Counted from the first letter of the stretch, positions 39,486 to 50,015 are shown. The stretch is 64,000 nucleotides of DNA from a bacterium (GCA_021800805.1 JAJYYR010000001.1:496001-560000), one strand, 5' to 3'. Notes: generated by a model from the letters alone, not told the origin. Numbers and translations: made by a program.

Positions 39486-40832
39486 ATGAATCTTATTAAA
39501 AATTTTAAAATACCTTTAATTTATGGATGGTCTTTAATAGGCGGGCTTTTTTTAGTTATGTTCTCATGGGTCAGTCCGGTATTTGCCGCCGCATCGAAAG
39601 TTCCGGCGTTTAACAGCGGAAATATCGCATGGGTACTGGCTTCATCCGCTTTAGTTTTAATAATGACCCCCGGACTCGGTTTTTACTATGGCGGAATGGT
39701 GAGAAGGAAAAACGTATTAAATACTATATCGCTGAGTTTTATCACGATATGCACCGTCAGCGTTATCTGGATTTTGTGGGGATATTCTTTAGCTTTCGGA
39801 CCGGATGCCTTCGGCGGAATAATAGGCAGTCTTAAATACGTCGGTTTATTCGCTATGAAAGAAACTCAGCATTCCAGATACGACGGCACGATACCGTCAT
39901 ATATTTACGTAATGTTCCAGCTTATGTTCGCAATTATAACCGTAGCACTCGTCAGCGGTTCGTTGGTGGAAAGAATTAAATTTTCTTCATGGGTAATATT
40001 TACGATAGTATGGCTTACCGTCGTTTATGCTCCGGTTGCTCAGGCGGTATGGGGGCTCGGAGGATTATTTCAGAAAATGGGCGCATTGGATTTTGCCGGT
40101 GGAACGGTCGTTCATATCGACTCCGGCGTCGCCGGTCTTGCCGGGGCGCTTGTTCTCGGAAGAAGGAAAGGATATATGAAAGAAAATATCGTTCAGCCGA
40201 ACCAGTTAGGTTATACTATTCTGGGAGGCGCTCTTTTATGGTTCGGATGGTTCGGATTTAACGCCGGAAGCGCGTTAGAAGCTAATCCTCTTGCTACCTC
40301 GGCATTTTTAGTAACGAATACCGCTACGGCGGCGGCGGCTATCGGTTGGATGATTGCCGAATGGATAAGAAGTGGAAAGCCGACGACTCTCGGCATGGTT
40401 TCAGGCGCGGTAGCTGGACTTGTCGCAATAACCCCGGCGTCGGGTTTCGTCAATCCCATAGCTTCTATTATTATAGGTTTCGTGGCGGGAGTAGTTTGTT
40501 ATTCTATGGTTGTTTTCGTGAAACCTAAATTAGGCTACGACGACGCCCTCGATGCGTTCAACGTTCATGCGGTAGGCGGAGCATGGGGCGCGCTTGCGAC
40601 AGGTCTGTTTGCCGACCCAATGATTAATTCTGCAAAAGGTTTATTTTACGGCAATCCGGGGCAGATGTGGATCCAGTTATTGACGGTAGTCTGCGTTGCG
40701 GCTTATTCCTTTACTATGAGTTTTATAATATTTAAAGTAATAGATAAAGTTATGGGTCTGCGCGTAGATAAAGAAACAGAAGCAATCGGTCTCGACATTA
40801 CCCAGCACGACGAAGCCGGATATAATTTCTAA
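39486..40832 (+). CDS. amtB: Ammonium transporter AmtB
   Basis: Trimeric ammonium channel of the inner membrane. An N-terminal signal-like segment (about residues 12-35) precedes 11 transmembrane helices. The pore histidines are visible in GGTVVHIDSGVAGLAGA and NVHAVGGAWGAL, and the GFYYGGMVRRKN and WFGWFGFNAGSAL signatures are present. At 448 aa it is normal. It ends the porin-glnB-amtB unit and is followed by a strong hairpin. Confidence 0.96.
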   Translation: MNLIKNFKIPLIYGWSLIGGLFLVMFSWVSPVFAAASKVPAFNSGNIAWVLASSALVLIMTPGLGFYYGGMVRRKNVLNTISLSFITICTVSVIWILWGYSLAFGPDAFGGIIGSLKYVGLFAMKETQHSRYDGTIPSYIYVMFQLMFAIITVALVSGSLVERIKFSSWVIFTIVWLTVVYAPVAQAVWGLGGLFQKMGALDFAGGTVVHIDSGVAGLAGALVLGRRKGYMKENIVQPNQLGYTILGGALLWFGWFGFNAGSALEANPLATSAFLVTNTATAAAAIGWMIAEWIRSGKPTTLGMVSGAVAGLVAITPASGFVNPIASIIIGFVAGVVCYSMVVFVKPKLGYDDALDAFNVHAVGGAWGALATGLFADPMINSAKGLFYGNPGQMWIQLLTVVCVAAYSFTMSFIIFKVIDKVMGLRVDKETEAIGLDITQHDEAGYNF

Positions 40833-40834
40833 AA

Positions 40835-40855
40835 CGCTATACGCTATACGCTATA
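40835..40855. repeat. Three tandem CGCTATA units
   Basis: The 7-mer CGCTATA is repeated three times exactly, directly after the amtB stop codon and 18 bases before the terminator hairpin. It is short and possibly a slippage product. Confidence 0.7.
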
Positions 40856-40873
40856 GCAGTTATTTAGCTTTTC

Positions 40874-40905
40874 GGGGGCGGATATAAATCCGCCCCCTTT
40901 CTTAA
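40874..40905 (+). terminator. Rho-independent terminator after amtB
   Basis: GGGGGCGGAT (40874-40883) and ATCCGCCCCC (40888-40897) form a perfect 10-bp stem with a 4-base loop, followed by a short T-rich tract. It ends the ammonium operon and shields the converging DUF1015 gene. Confidence 0.85.
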
Positions 40906-40945
40906 ACGCGTATATAATTTAGATGCGGAAAACGGCAGGCTCAGG

Positions 40946-42250
40946 CTATTCGGTTTTAAGCGAATTTACGGCAAGTCCGGTTAGTATTTTCGGATAAAAA
41001 TAAGTAGATTTTTGAGGCATTCTCAGGTTCATCGAAGCGATGTTGATAACGTCTTCTATTTTTGTCGGATTCATAAAGAAGACGGATTCCAAGTCTCCGC
41101 TCTTTACCTTTTCTAAGGCTTTTTTAGCCTCCTTTTCATATACAAGGTACTTCTGGGTATCTATTTCTTCCTGCGTGATATTCAGGGCTTTCTTTAATAT
41201 ATATTCCTGCAGAATGGAAACGTCTAAACTTTTTAAAGGGCTGTTTTCGCTGTTTTGTCTGTCGCCGGTATTTCTAAACGAAAGTATAAACCCTCTTCCC
41301 GAACTATGGGCAAATCCAAAAGAAACCGAGAATTCGCCTGATTTTTTGTTTTCTTTGAGCAAATCGTCGAGATCGGTTTCTTTATAGTCGAAATATTCTT
41401 TTATTTTTTTAAGAAAGGTTTCTATATCTATGTTCATTCCTTTTATACTTCTGTGCGTCGGCAGAATGATTAATCCGTCCTGATTCGAGGGCGCGAAATA
41501 CATAAGACACGAGTCGGCATCCACGTCCTTTTCCTTCAGCCCCTTCTTTTTAACGTAATCCCTGAAATTAATGCAGGTTTCGAATCTATGATGTCCGTCG
41601 GCGATATAAACCGGCTTTTGCCTCATTTCGTCTTGAACATCCATTATAACGTCTTCGTTTTCAACTCTGTATAGAACGTTTTTTATGCCGTTATCGTCTA
41701 TGAAATCGAAAAGTTTTTTAGCCGTGCCGTCCCCTATGGATTTCTTTAAGATATTTAAAACGTCGGAATTTTTATCCTCGAACACCGAAAAAATAGGGCT
41801 GAAGTTGGCATATGACGCTTCCATAAGCTTAAATCTGTCTTCCTTCGGCTTAGAAAGGGTGGCTTCGTGACCGTAAATAGAGCCATTTTCTTTTGTTTCC
41901 GGCAGGAGAAAAAGAGATAGAAATCCGGTTCTTTCATATGAAACATTATCTACGGTAAACGTTTGGGTGTAAATATAAATAGAATTTTTAGTTTCTTTTT
42001 TTAATATACCTTTATCTATCCATTCTTTAAATAAGAGCGCCGCCCTCGTATATTTATTTTCTTTTTCATTATCGTCGGGAAATTCTTTACCTAACTCGAG
42101 CCGGACGATATTATATTCCGATCTTTTATAGAGGTCATCCTGAAGCTCTTTGCTTATAACGTCATAAGGCGGAGCGATTAAATTTTTAATTTCGCCTGCA
42201 GACCTAATGTCGTAAATATATGGTCTAAAAGGTAGAACTGAATTATTCAT
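40946..42250 (-). CDS. DUF1015 family protein
   Basis: A conserved bacterial family of unknown biochemical function. The typical N-terminus LPFRPYIYDIRSAGEIKNLI, then APPYDVISKE and the hallmark ADGHHRFET (about residues 216-224), are all present; length 434 aa is usual. Some relatives sit beside serine-biosynthesis genes, but here the gene follows ccsA by 33 bases as the last member of a resB-ccsA-DUF1015 strand, which gives no functional hint. Confidence 0.9.
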   Translation of the reverse strand: MNNSVLPFRPYIYDIRSAGEIKNLIAPPYDVISKELQDDLYKRSEYNIVRLELGKEFPDDNEKENKYTRAALLFKEWIDKGILKKETKNSIYIYTQTFTVDNVSYERTGFLSLFLLPETKENGSIYGHEATLSKPKEDRFKLMEASYANFSPIFSVFEDKNSDVLNILKKSIGDGTAKKLFDFIDDNGIKNVLYRVENEDVIMDVQDEMRQKPVYIADGHHRFETCINFRDYVKKKGLKEKDVDADSCLMYFAPSNQDGLIILPTHRSIKGMNIDIETFLKKIKEYFDYKETDLDDLLKENKKSGEFSVSFGFAHSSGRGFILSFRNTGDRQNSENSPLKSLDVSILQEYILKKALNITQEEIDTQKYLVYEKEAKKALEKVKSGDLESVFFMNPTKIEDVINIASMNLRMPQKSTYFYPKILTGLAVNSLKTE

Positions 42251-42283
42251 ATCTATTTATAATCTCTGATTAATGAATTTATA

Positions 42284-43207
42284 TTATAAAATAGGGGTAG
42301 AACCGGGTGTTGCATATGAATGGAGTCCCGGAATTATTAAATCCACGCCGAGATAGCAGAATATGACCACGGCAAATCCTATTACGGCAATCCATGCCAT
42401 TTTCTTGCCGCCCCAGCCCTTTGTAAATCTTGCATGAACAAATAAAATATAAGTAAGCCACGTAATAAGCGACCATGTTTCTTTAGGATCCCAGCTCCAG
42501 TAGCCGCCCCATGCGCTGTCCGCCCATGCCGCTCCTATAACTATTCCTGCCGTTAAAAAAACTAATCCGAATACTACGACTTTATAAATAGATTCCTCTA
42601 TAATATTTGCCGGCGGCAGGAGGCTCAAAAACCCGCCGTGTTTTTTATTGTTTCCGCCGTTTCCGGCGCTGTTTTTATGTTTATCGTCGCTCTTAATCTT
42701 AATAAGATAAAGTATTCCCAGCCCGAACGAAGCTCCAAACGCCCCGTAAGATACAAACAGCGTCATAATGTGATAAATCAGCCAGTAGCTTTGAAGAGCC
42801 GGAATAGTCGGTTCTACCGTGCTTGGAGCAATAGGGGAAAAAGAAGCAAAAGCCAGGGCTAACGAGGCGACGAGAGTTATTATAAAGCCTAGAGCATCGA
42901 AGTCATAGAAAATTCTAATTAAAATAAATCCGAATATAAGAACATAAGCGAAAAAAACCATAGAATCGTAAAGATCGACTAACGGCGGTGTATCGATGCC
43001 TATTTTATATGCATAAATCCATCTTATGACGAATGCGGCCGTTTGTATTATAAATCCTACGATTAAAAGACCGAACGATACCTTCGAAATAGTTTTGTTT
43101 CCGGTGAATAAAAAAATAAAATATCCGACAAAAGATGCAAGTACGAAAAGCAAAGAAATAGTAAAATATAAAGAACCGTCAAGGACGGATACGTTGGCAG
43201 AAATCAT
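42284..43207 (-). CDS. ccsA: Cytochrome c biogenesis protein CcsA/ResC (System II)
   Basis: Multi-span membrane protein that presents haem for attachment to apocytochromes c. The haem-handling WWD-type motif reads WGGYWSWDPKETWSL (about residues 236-250), with conserved histidines in membrane helices on either side (YHIMTLF and FVHARF). At 307 aa and about eight helices it is the usual size. It lies 25 bases behind resB, its System II partner. Confidence 0.92.
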   Translation of the reverse strand: MISANVSVLDGSLYFTISLLFVLASFVGYFIFLFTGNKTISKVSFGLLIVGFIIQTAAFVIRWIYAYKIGIDTPPLVDLYDSMVFFAYVLIFGFILIRIFYDFDALGFIITLVASLALAFASFSPIAPSTVEPTIPALQSYWLIYHIMTLFVSYGAFGASFGLGILYLIKIKSDDKHKNSAGNGGNNKKHGGFLSLLPPANIIEESIYKVVVFGLVFLTAGIVIGAAWADSAWGGYWSWDPKETWSLITWLTYILFVHARFTKGWGGKKMAWIAVIGFAVVIFCYLGVDLIIPGLHSYATPGSTPIL

Positions 43208-43232
43208 AATTATTTCCTCTTAATGTGCTGAC

Positions 43233-44567
43233 TTATGTTAAATCTTTCTTAATTTCGGCAATTTTTTTATTAAAATTTTTATAAAACGATTCAAATTTCT
43301 TTTTAGGAATCGCAAGTATTTCCATATGCGTTTTTTTACCGTCTTTTGAGATCGATAATTTAACCCACGTTTCTACGTGGTTGAAAAAGAACGAGAAAAA
43401 CAGAGCAATTATCAGTATTATAGAACCGACCCATATGACGGAGACGTAGGCATTCTTTGTTATTTCCACGCCGCTGTAATAATAGTTTTTTACTCCGTTA
43501 TAAAGAAAAACCGTGTTATGATATTCAGCGAATATTAACGGCATGCTTTGTTTTTTATACGGCAGGACGTTAAATTTCAATATTTGTTTATTGCTTAATT
43601 CTATAAAAAAAGGAATTTCATCTTTCTTTGGATGCTTATAAGGAATAAATTTGAATTTTATATTGTCTATACCGGAATTATAAGTTTTGCCGAATTCTGC
43701 ATAAACGACCTTTTTGGATTTGCGGTTTTTTAAGTTGACTATTAAAAGTTTGGCGGCTGTAGGCTTATAATGACCGTAGCTTGCCTGATATATAGTTATG
43801 CCGTCGTACGTAAAAGGATGGTTGACCTCGATATTTTTTGTAGCAACGCTCACATGGTTTTTTATTATACTTATTTTACTTATATAAGACTTCGGTATGC
43901 CGTCGGGATAATATTTTGTTTCGTATTTATCAAGCCTTATAGTAAAAGGAAGCTTTATAGGTTTTTGGTTTTTTGTGAGATATGAAATATTAGTTTTTTC
44001 GCCGACTTTAATATTAGTATATGATCTGAAGCCGTAATGAAAGTTTAAAAACACGCCTATTATAATTATTATGATGCTGAAGTGCGCTATAAAAGGAGAA
44101 AACCTGAAAATGGAATTTTTTGAATAGTATAATTCTTCTTTCAATTCTATGAACGGTTTTCCAAATTTTGAGTTTAAAACCTTTTTAATTTCTTCCGTAT
44201 TTTTCTTTGATTCAATAATCTCATATGCGGCTTTAGGGCCCTTTTTATCCATCATTTCATTAAAAGACGGATACGGACCGAAAACTGCTTTAAGGGTACG
44301 CGGAAAAATATTGACGGAAGCCGTTACGAGATTTATAATCAACAGTACCGCCAGACCTATAAAATACCATGAGTCGTAAATATTTAAGAATCCCAGCCAG
44401 TATAGGACGTGATACGCTTGAGGTCCGAAAATAGTTCTGTATTGGCTTTCCGTATCGCCTTGATTTATGAAAGTTCCGACCATTGAAAATACGGCGATTG
44501 AAATAAAAAGGAATATGGCAAGTTTAATTGAAGAAAAGAATTTATTTAATTTTGAAAACATTGTCAT
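43233..44567 (-). CDS. resB: Cytochrome c biogenesis protein ResB (Ccs1)
   Basis: System II cytochrome c maturation partner of CcsA. It has N-terminal helices (about residues 15-35 and 65-90 with WYFIGLAVLLIINL), a third helix (about 145-170), a large periplasmic domain (KLPFTIRLDKYETKYYPDG) and a C-terminal helix (VSVIWVGSIILIIALFFSF). At 444 aa it is typical. Presence of System II rather than CcmA-I is a lineage clue shared with deltaproteobacteria. Confidence 0.9.
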   Translation of the reverse strand: MTMFSKLNKFFSSIKLAIFLFISIAVFSMVGTFINQGDTESQYRTIFGPQAYHVLYWLGFLNIYDSWYFIGLAVLLIINLVTASVNIFPRTLKAVFGPYPSFNEMMDKKGPKAAYEIIESKKNTEEIKKVLNSKFGKPFIELKEELYYSKNSIFRFSPFIAHFSIIIIIIGVFLNFHYGFRSYTNIKVGEKTNISYLTKNQKPIKLPFTIRLDKYETKYYPDGIPKSYISKISIIKNHVSVATKNIEVNHPFTYDGITIYQASYGHYKPTAAKLLIVNLKNRKSKKVVYAEFGKTYNSGIDNIKFKFIPYKHPKKDEIPFFIELSNKQILKFNVLPYKKQSMPLIFAEYHNTVFLYNGVKNYYYSGVEITKNAYVSVIWVGSIILIIALFFSFFFNHVETWVKLSISKDGKKTHMEILAIPKKKFESFYKNFNKKIAEIKKDLT

Positions 44568-44628
44568 ATTTTATTGTATTATTAGAAAATTGTAAAGTAA
44601 AAAATTAAGTTCATTGAAAGGATTAATC

Positions 44629-44657
44629 TTGACAAAATATAAAAATATTGATTAAAT
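44629..44657 (+). promoter_or_regulatory. Predicted promoter of hrcA-grpE-dnaK
   Basis: TTGACA (44629-44634) is a perfect -35 box; TTAAAT (44652-44657) follows after 17 bases. The CIRCE operator begins 6 bases downstream, so a bound HrcA would block initiation. Confidence 0.65.
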
Positions 44658-44662
44658 AATAT

Positions 44663-44689
44663 TTAGCACTCATAATGCTTAAGTGCTAA
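44663..44689 (+). promoter_or_regulatory. CIRCE operator (HrcA binding site)
   Basis: TTAGCACTC, 9 bases, AAGTGCTAA: the standard inverted repeat with one mismatch in the right arm (A for G). It overlaps the expected transcription start in front of hrcA, giving autoregulation of the heat-shock operon. Confidence 0.92.
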
Positions 44690-44736
44690 AATAAGATTGA
44701 AAAATCGGGATGGAGCATTTTAATTAAATTAAAATT

Positions 44737-45792
44737 ATGGAAGAAAAATGCGAAGAATATAATTATAACGACTTAAACGAAAGAAGCAGGGAAATTCTGC
44801 TCGGTATAATAGAAGGATATTTTGGGACCGCAAATCCGGTCGGTTCTAAATTTATAGCCGAAAATTACAACCTGAACTTAAGCCCTGCTTCCGTTAGAAA
44901 TATAATGGTATCGCTGGAAGAAGAAGGATATATATTTCAGCCCCACTTTTCGGCAGGCAGGGTTCCTACCGCTAAAGGGTACAGGTTTTATATATCGGGA
45001 TTGATGAAAACCGAAAAAATTACGCGGGAACAAAAAGAAAATATAAAAAAAAGATTTAATTCCGTAAACAGAAACTTAGGCGATATATTGAATCAAGCTT
45101 CTATATCATTGTCGGATTTATCTCATTATGCAGGAGTAGTTCTTGCCCCGGACACTGTAAGCGTGTGTCTTTTGCATATAGAGTTTATAAGAATAAAGCC
45201 TAACAATATACTCGCGGTTATCGTGTTTCAAAATGGAATTACGGAAAATAAGTCGTTTTATATCTCAAAAGACGTTAAGCAAAACGAACTGAGCCGGTAT
45301 TCCAATAAACTGAACGAAATTATAGAAAATAAGAAATGCGATTTAGACGGTTTAAAGAATATTATCGTCGAAGAAATGCGCAGCGATAAGGAAAATTTTT
45401 ATTCGATACTAAATAATACGGTATTTTGTCGTGCCGGGACGGAAAATAATTACGATAAATGTCTATACGTAGGTCCTGAAACCGATTTATTGGAAGAACC
45501 GGAATTTTCCGATAATGAACAGATAAAATTTCTTATAAAAACTATTTCCGACAAAAAGACGATAATAAAACTGTTGGGGCATACTAAAAACTGCAAAACA
45601 AAGCAAATATTTATCGGTTCCAATGAAGAGTGGTCGGAAATATCGGGGCTTTCTCTTATAACGGCTCCGTATATAAGCGGGAATAATATGCTGAAAGGTT
45701 CTATAGGCATAATAGGACCGTTAAGGATGAACTATTCTCACGTTATTCCGTTAATAGATTTTATGGCTGAATTTTTGAGCGAGATTATATAA
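44737..45792 (+). CDS. hrcA: Heat-inducible transcription repressor HrcA
   Basis: Represses the chaperone operon through CIRCE and needs GroEL for activity. The N-terminal winged helix (LNERSREILLGIIEGYF, then NLSPASVRNIMVSLEEEGYI, FSAGRVPTAKGYRFYI) is clear; the C-terminus keeps GSIGIIGPLRMNYSHVIPLI. At 351 aa it is full length. Order hrcA-grpE-dnaK-dnaJ is classical. No groESL is in the window. Confidence 0.95.
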   Translation: MEEKCEEYNYNDLNERSREILLGIIEGYFGTANPVGSKFIAENYNLNLSPASVRNIMVSLEEEGYIFQPHFSAGRVPTAKGYRFYISGLMKTEKITREQKENIKKRFNSVNRNLGDILNQASISLSDLSHYAGVVLAPDTVSVCLLHIEFIRIKPNNILAVIVFQNGITENKSFYISKDVKQNELSRYSNKLNEIIENKKCDLDGLKNIIVEEMRSDKENFYSILNNTVFCRAGTENNYDKCLYVGPETDLLEEPEFSDNEQIKFLIKTISDKKTIIKLLGHTKNCKTKQIFIGSNEEWSEISGLSLITAPYISGNNMLKGSIGIIGPLRMNYSHVIPLIDFMAEFLSEII

Positions 45793-45829
45793 AAATAAAT
45801 CAAATATTGAATTTCAGGAGATACCGCAA

Positions 45830-46474
45830 ATGTATGAAAATGAAAGAAAAGAAAACGATTCTAATATAGAAAAAGAATTGGGAAAAATAATAGAAGAACA
45901 GGACAAGGGTTCTATCGCAGTCGAAACCGATCAGGATATAGACGATATCCCTAATCCTAAAAATCTTGCGGAAGCCGAGGACGAGCTCAAATATCTAAAG
46001 AATGTCCTGAAAAACCTAAAGAAAGAATATGAAGATTTAAACTCTAATTATCTTAAGAGTTTAGCAGATCTGGAAAATTTCAGAAAAAGAATGAACAGGG
46101 AGAAAGAAGAATCTTTAAAATATTCAAACGAAAGGCTTTTAAGAGACCTTCTTCCAGTTTTGGATTTTTTAGACCTTGCGATAGGCCATTCGTCATCCTA
46201 TTTAGAGCAGGATTCTTCCGGAAATTTAAAATCGTTCGTGGACGGCGTAAAATTGGCGGACAGCGAATTCGTTAAAATATTAAAAAATTACGGTGCGGAA
46301 GCCATTGAAACTTCAGGGAAAAATTTCGACGCCAACTTTCACGAAGCGGTGGAAATAGTCGAAGAGTCGGGTCAGCCGGACGGAAAAATCATCGAAGAAA
46401 AAAGAAAGGGCTACGTTTACAAGGAGAGACTTTTAAGACCGTCTATGGTATCTATCGCAAAATCTAAAAATTAA
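45830..46474 (+). CDS. grpE: Nucleotide exchange factor GrpE
   Basis: Releases ADP from DnaK. An acidic, charged N-terminal region with a long coiled coil (LKYLKNVLKNLKKEYEDLN onward, about residues 52-100; DLENFRKRMNREKEE) is followed by the beta-wing domain (HEAVEIVEE and RLLRPSMVSIAKS). At 214 aa it is normal. CAGGAG lies 11 bases before the ATG. Confidence 0.94.
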   Translation: MYENERKENDSNIEKELGKIIEEQDKGSIAVETDQDIDDIPNPKNLAEAEDELKYLKNVLKNLKKEYEDLNSNYLKSLADLENFRKRMNREKEESLKYSNERLLRDLLPVLDFLDLAIGHSSSYLEQDSSGNLKSFVDGVKLADSEFVKILKNYGAEAIETSGKNFDANFHEAVEIVEESGQPDGKIIEEKRKGYVYKERLLRPSMVSIAKSKN

Positions 46475-46567
46475 AAACATCGTATAAACTTACATATTTA
46501 AGATATAATTATAATAAAATTTAAAATTTAAAAATCATAAAGCTTTAATTTTAAGGAGAACTTAATC

Positions 46568-48511
46568 ATGGGAAAAGTAATAGGAATCGATTTAGGAACC
46601 ACGAACTCTTGCGTCGCAGTTATGGAAGGCAAAGAGCCGGTCGTAATCGCAAACTCCGAAGGAACGAGGACAACCCCGTCGGTAGTATCTATAAGCGACA
46701 GCGGTGAAAGGCTCGTAGGACAGGCGGCAAAAAGACAGGCGGTAACGAATCCGGAAAACACTATTTACGCAGTTAAAAGGCTTATAGGAAGAAAATACGA
46801 TTCGCCGGAAGTTCAGGCATTTAGAAAAGTATGTCCTTATAAAATCGTTCCGAGCGAAAATGGGGACGCATGGGTGGAAATAAAAGGCAGAAAATATTCT
46901 CCGGCGGAGATTTCATCTATGATATTGACGAAAATGAAAAAAACCGCAGAAGATTATCTAGGCGAAACCGTTACCGAAGCGGTTATTACAGTCCCCGCTT
47001 ATTTTAACGATTCACAGAGACAGGCAACGAAGGACGCAGGCAAAATAGCCGGTCTCGACGTTTTAAGAATTATCAACGAACCGACGGCTTCTTCTCTTGC
47101 CTACGGCTTAGACAAAAAGAAGGAAGAAAAAATAGCAGTTTACGATTTAGGCGGCGGAACTTTCGATATTTCCATACTTGAACTCGGAGAAGGAGTATTT
47201 GAAGTTAAATCCACAAACGGCGATACTTTTCTGGGTGGAGAAGATTTCGACCAAAAAATTATAGATTATATAGCCGACGAATTTAAAAAAGATCAGGGAA
47301 TAGATTTAAGAAAAGATAAAATGGCGCTCCAAAGGTTAAAAGAAGCCGCGGAAAAAGCAAAGATAGAACTTTCCTCATCTTTAGAAACCGATATAAATTT
47401 ACCTTTTATTACGGCTGATGCGAGCGGTCCTAAGCATCTTAATATGAAGCTTTCCAGGGCAAAGTTGGAACAACTTACCGCAGATTTAGTCGAAAAGTCT
47501 ATGGGACCGGTTAAAACGGCATTAAAAGATGCCTCTTTGTCAACATCCCAGATAGATGAAGTCGTGCTCGTAGGCGGACAGACCAGAATGCCCAGAGTTC
47601 AGCAGGCGGTTAAGGATTATTTCGGAAAAGAACCTCACAAAGGCGTTAATCCGGATGAAGTCGTAGCAGTAGGAGCTGCAATTCAGGGCGCCGTTCTTAA
47701 AGGAGACGTTAAAGACGTCTTACTGCTTGACGTTTCGCCGCTATCGCTTGGGATAGAAACGCTCGGCGGCGTCAGTACGAAATTAATAGAAAAAAATACT
47801 ACCATTCCTACCAGAAAGAGCCAGATATTTTCGACTGCCGCCGATAACCAGCCGGCGGTTACTATAAACGTTCTGCAGGGCGAAAGAGAAATGGCGTCGG
47901 ACAACAAGAGCTTAGGAAGATTTGAGTTGACGGGGATACCTCCCGCTCCGAGAGGCGTTCCGCAAATAGAAGTTACGTTCGACATAGACGCCAACGGCAT
48001 AGTCCACGTTTCGGCAAAAGACCTGGGAACCGGCAAAGAGCAGTCTATCAGAATTACCGCTTCAAGCGGATTATCCAAGGATGAGATAGACAAAATGATC
48101 AAAGAAGCCGAGCTTCATAAAGACGAAGATTCTAAAAAGAAAGAACTAATAGAGGTAAGAAACCACTTAGACGGCCTGGTCTATTCCGTGGAAAAGACGT
48201 TAAAAGATTCCGGAGATAAAATAGAATCCTCGGACAAAATGGCTGCCGAAGAAAAAATAGCGGAGGCTAAAAAAGCTCTCGAAGGGGACGACGTAGATTC
48301 CATGAAACGCATAACCGAAGAATTAGAAAAATTGTCCCATTCGGTCGCCGAATCTATTTATAAAAAAACTGCCGGAGAAGCAGGAGGGGCAGGCGGAACA
48401 GGCGCAGGTACGGGCGCGGCAGGAGAAGCAGGCGGAGAGCAGTCTAAGCCTGCGGACGAAAACGTTGTGGAAGCGGAATATGAAGAAGTAAAAGACAAGA
48501 AGAAAGAATAA
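46568..48511 (+). CDS. dnaK: Chaperone DnaK (Hsp70)
   Basis: ATP-driven chaperone. It has [16 protein letters not shown] at the start, [15 protein letters not shown], the [10 protein letters not shown] adenosine site and the substrate-binding domain. At 647 aa it is normal. The C-terminal tail is Gly/Ala-rich (about residues 598-625) and ends in an acidic, lysine-containing stretch ([14 protein letters not shown]), close to the usual EEV-type end. AAGGAG precedes the ATG. Confidence 0.97.
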   Translation: MGKVIGIDLGTTNSCVAVMEGKEPVVIANSEGTRTTPSVVSISDSGERLVGQAAKRQAVTNPENTIYAVKRLIGRKYDSPEVQAFRKVCPYKIVPSENGDAWVEIKGRKYSPAEISSMILTKMKKTAEDYLGETVTEAVITVPAYFNDSQRQATKDAGKIAGLDVLRIINEPTASSLAYGLDKKKEEKIAVYDLGGGTFDISILELGEGVFEVKSTNGDTFLGGEDFDQKIIDYIADEFKKDQGIDLRKDKMALQRLKEAAEKAKIELSSSLETDINLPFITADASGPKHLNMKLSRAKLEQLTADLVEKSMGPVKTALKDASLSTSQIDEVVLVGGQTRMPRVQQAVKDYFGKEPHKGVNPDEVVAVGAAIQGAVLKGDVKDVLLLDVSPLSLGIETLGGVSTKLIEKNTTIPTRKSQIFSTAADNQPAVTINVLQGEREMASDNKSLGRFELTGIPPAPRGVPQIEVTFDIDANGIVHVSAKDLGTGKEQSIRITASSGLSKDEIDKMIKEAELHKDEDSKKKELIEVRNHLDGLVYSVEKTLKDSGDKIESSDKMAAEEKIAEAKKALEGDDVDSMKRITEELEKLSHSVAESIYKKTAGEAGGAGGTGAGTGAAGEAGGEQSKPADENVVEAEYEEVKDKKKE

Positions 48512-48555
48512 GGTTCGCAATTAATTAAAATTAACTAAAATAAAATAAAATCAAC

Positions 48556-48579
48556 GAGGACGGAATTAATTCCGTCCTC
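48556..48579. promoter_or_regulatory. Perfect 24-base palindrome between dnaK and dnaJ
   Basis: GAGGACGGAATT is followed immediately by its exact complement AATTCCGTCCTC. As RNA it folds to a 10-bp stem with a UUAA loop, 9 bases before the dnaJ ATG. No T-run follows, so it is a poor terminator. The only Shine-Dalgarno-like bases (GAGGA) are locked in the stem. It could attenuate dnaJ, act as a processing or stability site, or respond to heat. Confidence 0.8.
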
Positions 48580-48588
48580 TTATAAACT

Positions 48589-49683
48589 ATGGCATCTAAA
48601 AAAGACTATTACGAAATTTTAGGAGTAGAAAGAGAAGCAAGCGCCGACGAAATAAAAAAGGCGTATAGAAAATTAGCCCTAAAGCATCATCCCGATAAAA
48701 ATCAGGGTAACGGGGATTCCGAAGAGAAATTCAAAGAAATAAACGAGGCTTACAGTATTTTGTGCGACGAAGAAAAAAGAGCCGCTTACGATAGGTTTGG
48801 ACACGAAGGCATGGGCGCTTTTTCTGCCGGCGGCGGCGGATTCGGATTCAGCGATATATTCAGCGATTTTTTCGGAGATATTTTTTCCCAACAAAACAAG
48901 AGGACAAGACGCAAAAAAGGCGAAGACCTGAGATACGGGGTAAAAATAGAATTTGAAGAATCTTTATTCGGCGTATCCAAACAGATAAAATACAACAGAT
49001 ACGAAACTTGTTCTTCATGCGAAGGATCGGGTGCGAAAAAAGGAACTAAAAGAGTTTTATGTCCCGTATGTAAAGGGACGGGAGAAATAAGACAGCAACA
49101 GGGATTCTTTGCAATATCCAGAACTTGTTATAAATGCGGCGGGGAAGGCGAAATTATCGAAAACCCGTGTCCGGTTTGTAAAGGCGAAGGCAGGGTAATA
49201 AAAGAACGCAAGCTGGATATAAAAATACCCGCCGGTATCGACGACGGCAATAGGCTTAAAGTGTCGGGAGAAGGTTCATCCGGACTTTTCGGAGGACCTA
49301 ACGGCGACCTGTATGTCGATATTACCGTCAAACCGCATGAAATATTTAAGAGACAGGGGAACGATATATATGTTTCAATGCCTATCAGCTTTTCGCAAGC
49401 TGCCTTAGGATGCGAAATAGAAGCGCCGACGGTAGATGGAAAATCTACGATAAAAATATTGCCGGGAACTCAGAGCGGAACGCAGTTTACGCTTAAAGGA
49501 AAGGGCGCGCCGAAACTTAACGGGGGATCAAGGGGAAACGAATATATAAACGTCGTAGTAGAAACTCCGACGAATCTAACCTTAAAACAAAAAAGACTTT
49601 TTGAGGAACTTGCCGACGACAACAAAGAAGAAACGCATCCGTTAAAAAAATCTTTTATGGATAAAATTAAATCTTTTATATAA
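48589..49683 (+). CDS. dnaJ: Chaperone DnaJ (Hsp40)
   Basis: Co-chaperone that stimulates DnaK. The J domain has HHPDKNQG (HPD motif near residues 33-35), a G/F-rich region ([14 protein letters not shown]), and four CxxCxGxG zinc repeats ([32 protein letters not shown]), then two substrate-binding domains. At 364 aa it is full length. Its start lies just behind the palindrome described above. Confidence 0.97.
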   Translation: MASKKDYYEILGVEREASADEIKKAYRKLALKHHPDKNQGNGDSEEKFKEINEAYSILCDEEKRAAYDRFGHEGMGAFSAGGGGFGFSDIFSDFFGDIFSQQNKRTRRKKGEDLRYGVKIEFEESLFGVSKQIKYNRYETCSSCEGSGAKKGTKRVLCPVCKGTGEIRQQQGFFAISRTCYKCGGEGEIIENPCPVCKGEGRVIKERKLDIKIPAGIDDGNRLKVSGEGSSGLFGGPNGDLYVDITVKPHEIFKRQGNDIYVSMPISFSQAALGCEIEAPTVDGKSTIKILPGTQSGTQFTLKGKGAPKLNGGSRGNEYINVVVETPTNLTLKQKRLFEELADDNKEETHPLKKSFMDKIKSFI

Positions 49684-49688
49684 CGGAC

Positions 49689-50015
49689 TTACCTGTTTAC
49701 AAAGCGTATGTCTTTGACGGTTATATTTCTCTCTAAAGAAAATCTTTTGTTTTCGGAAGAAAAAAAGTCGTTTATCTTTTTTATAAATTCTTCCTTAATA
49801 AATCCCAGTTCGAATATTAAAACGGGATTTTCGACCGCAACAGTTAAAATATTTTTATATAAAGCCTTGGGTCTTGTTTTTTTGCTTATCTCTTTTCCGC
49901 AGATCGATTCCCAATGCTCGTATAGTATTAAAGCGCAGTAATCTGAGGCGCTAAGTTTATTTTTTAATGCGGATAGAAGGACTTCTTTTAAATTTAGTTG
50001 TTGATTTAATTTCAT
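49689..50015 (-). CDS. DUF721 (DciA-like) protein
   Basis: Small protein of the family whose studied members (DciA) load the replicative helicase in bacteria lacking DnaC. The DUF721 core is visible: a long first helix, WESICGKEISKKTRPKALYK, then a strand-rich NILTVAVENPVLIFELGFIKEEFIKKIN. At 108 aa it is the short form. It converges on dnaJ with a 5-base gap. The helicase-loading role is established for relatives only. Confidence 0.75.
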   Translation of the reverse strand: MKLNQQLNLKEVLLSALKNKLSASDYCALILYEHWESICGKEISKKTRPKALYKNILTVAVENPVLIFELGFIKEEFIKKINDFFSSENKRFSLERNITVKDIRFVNR

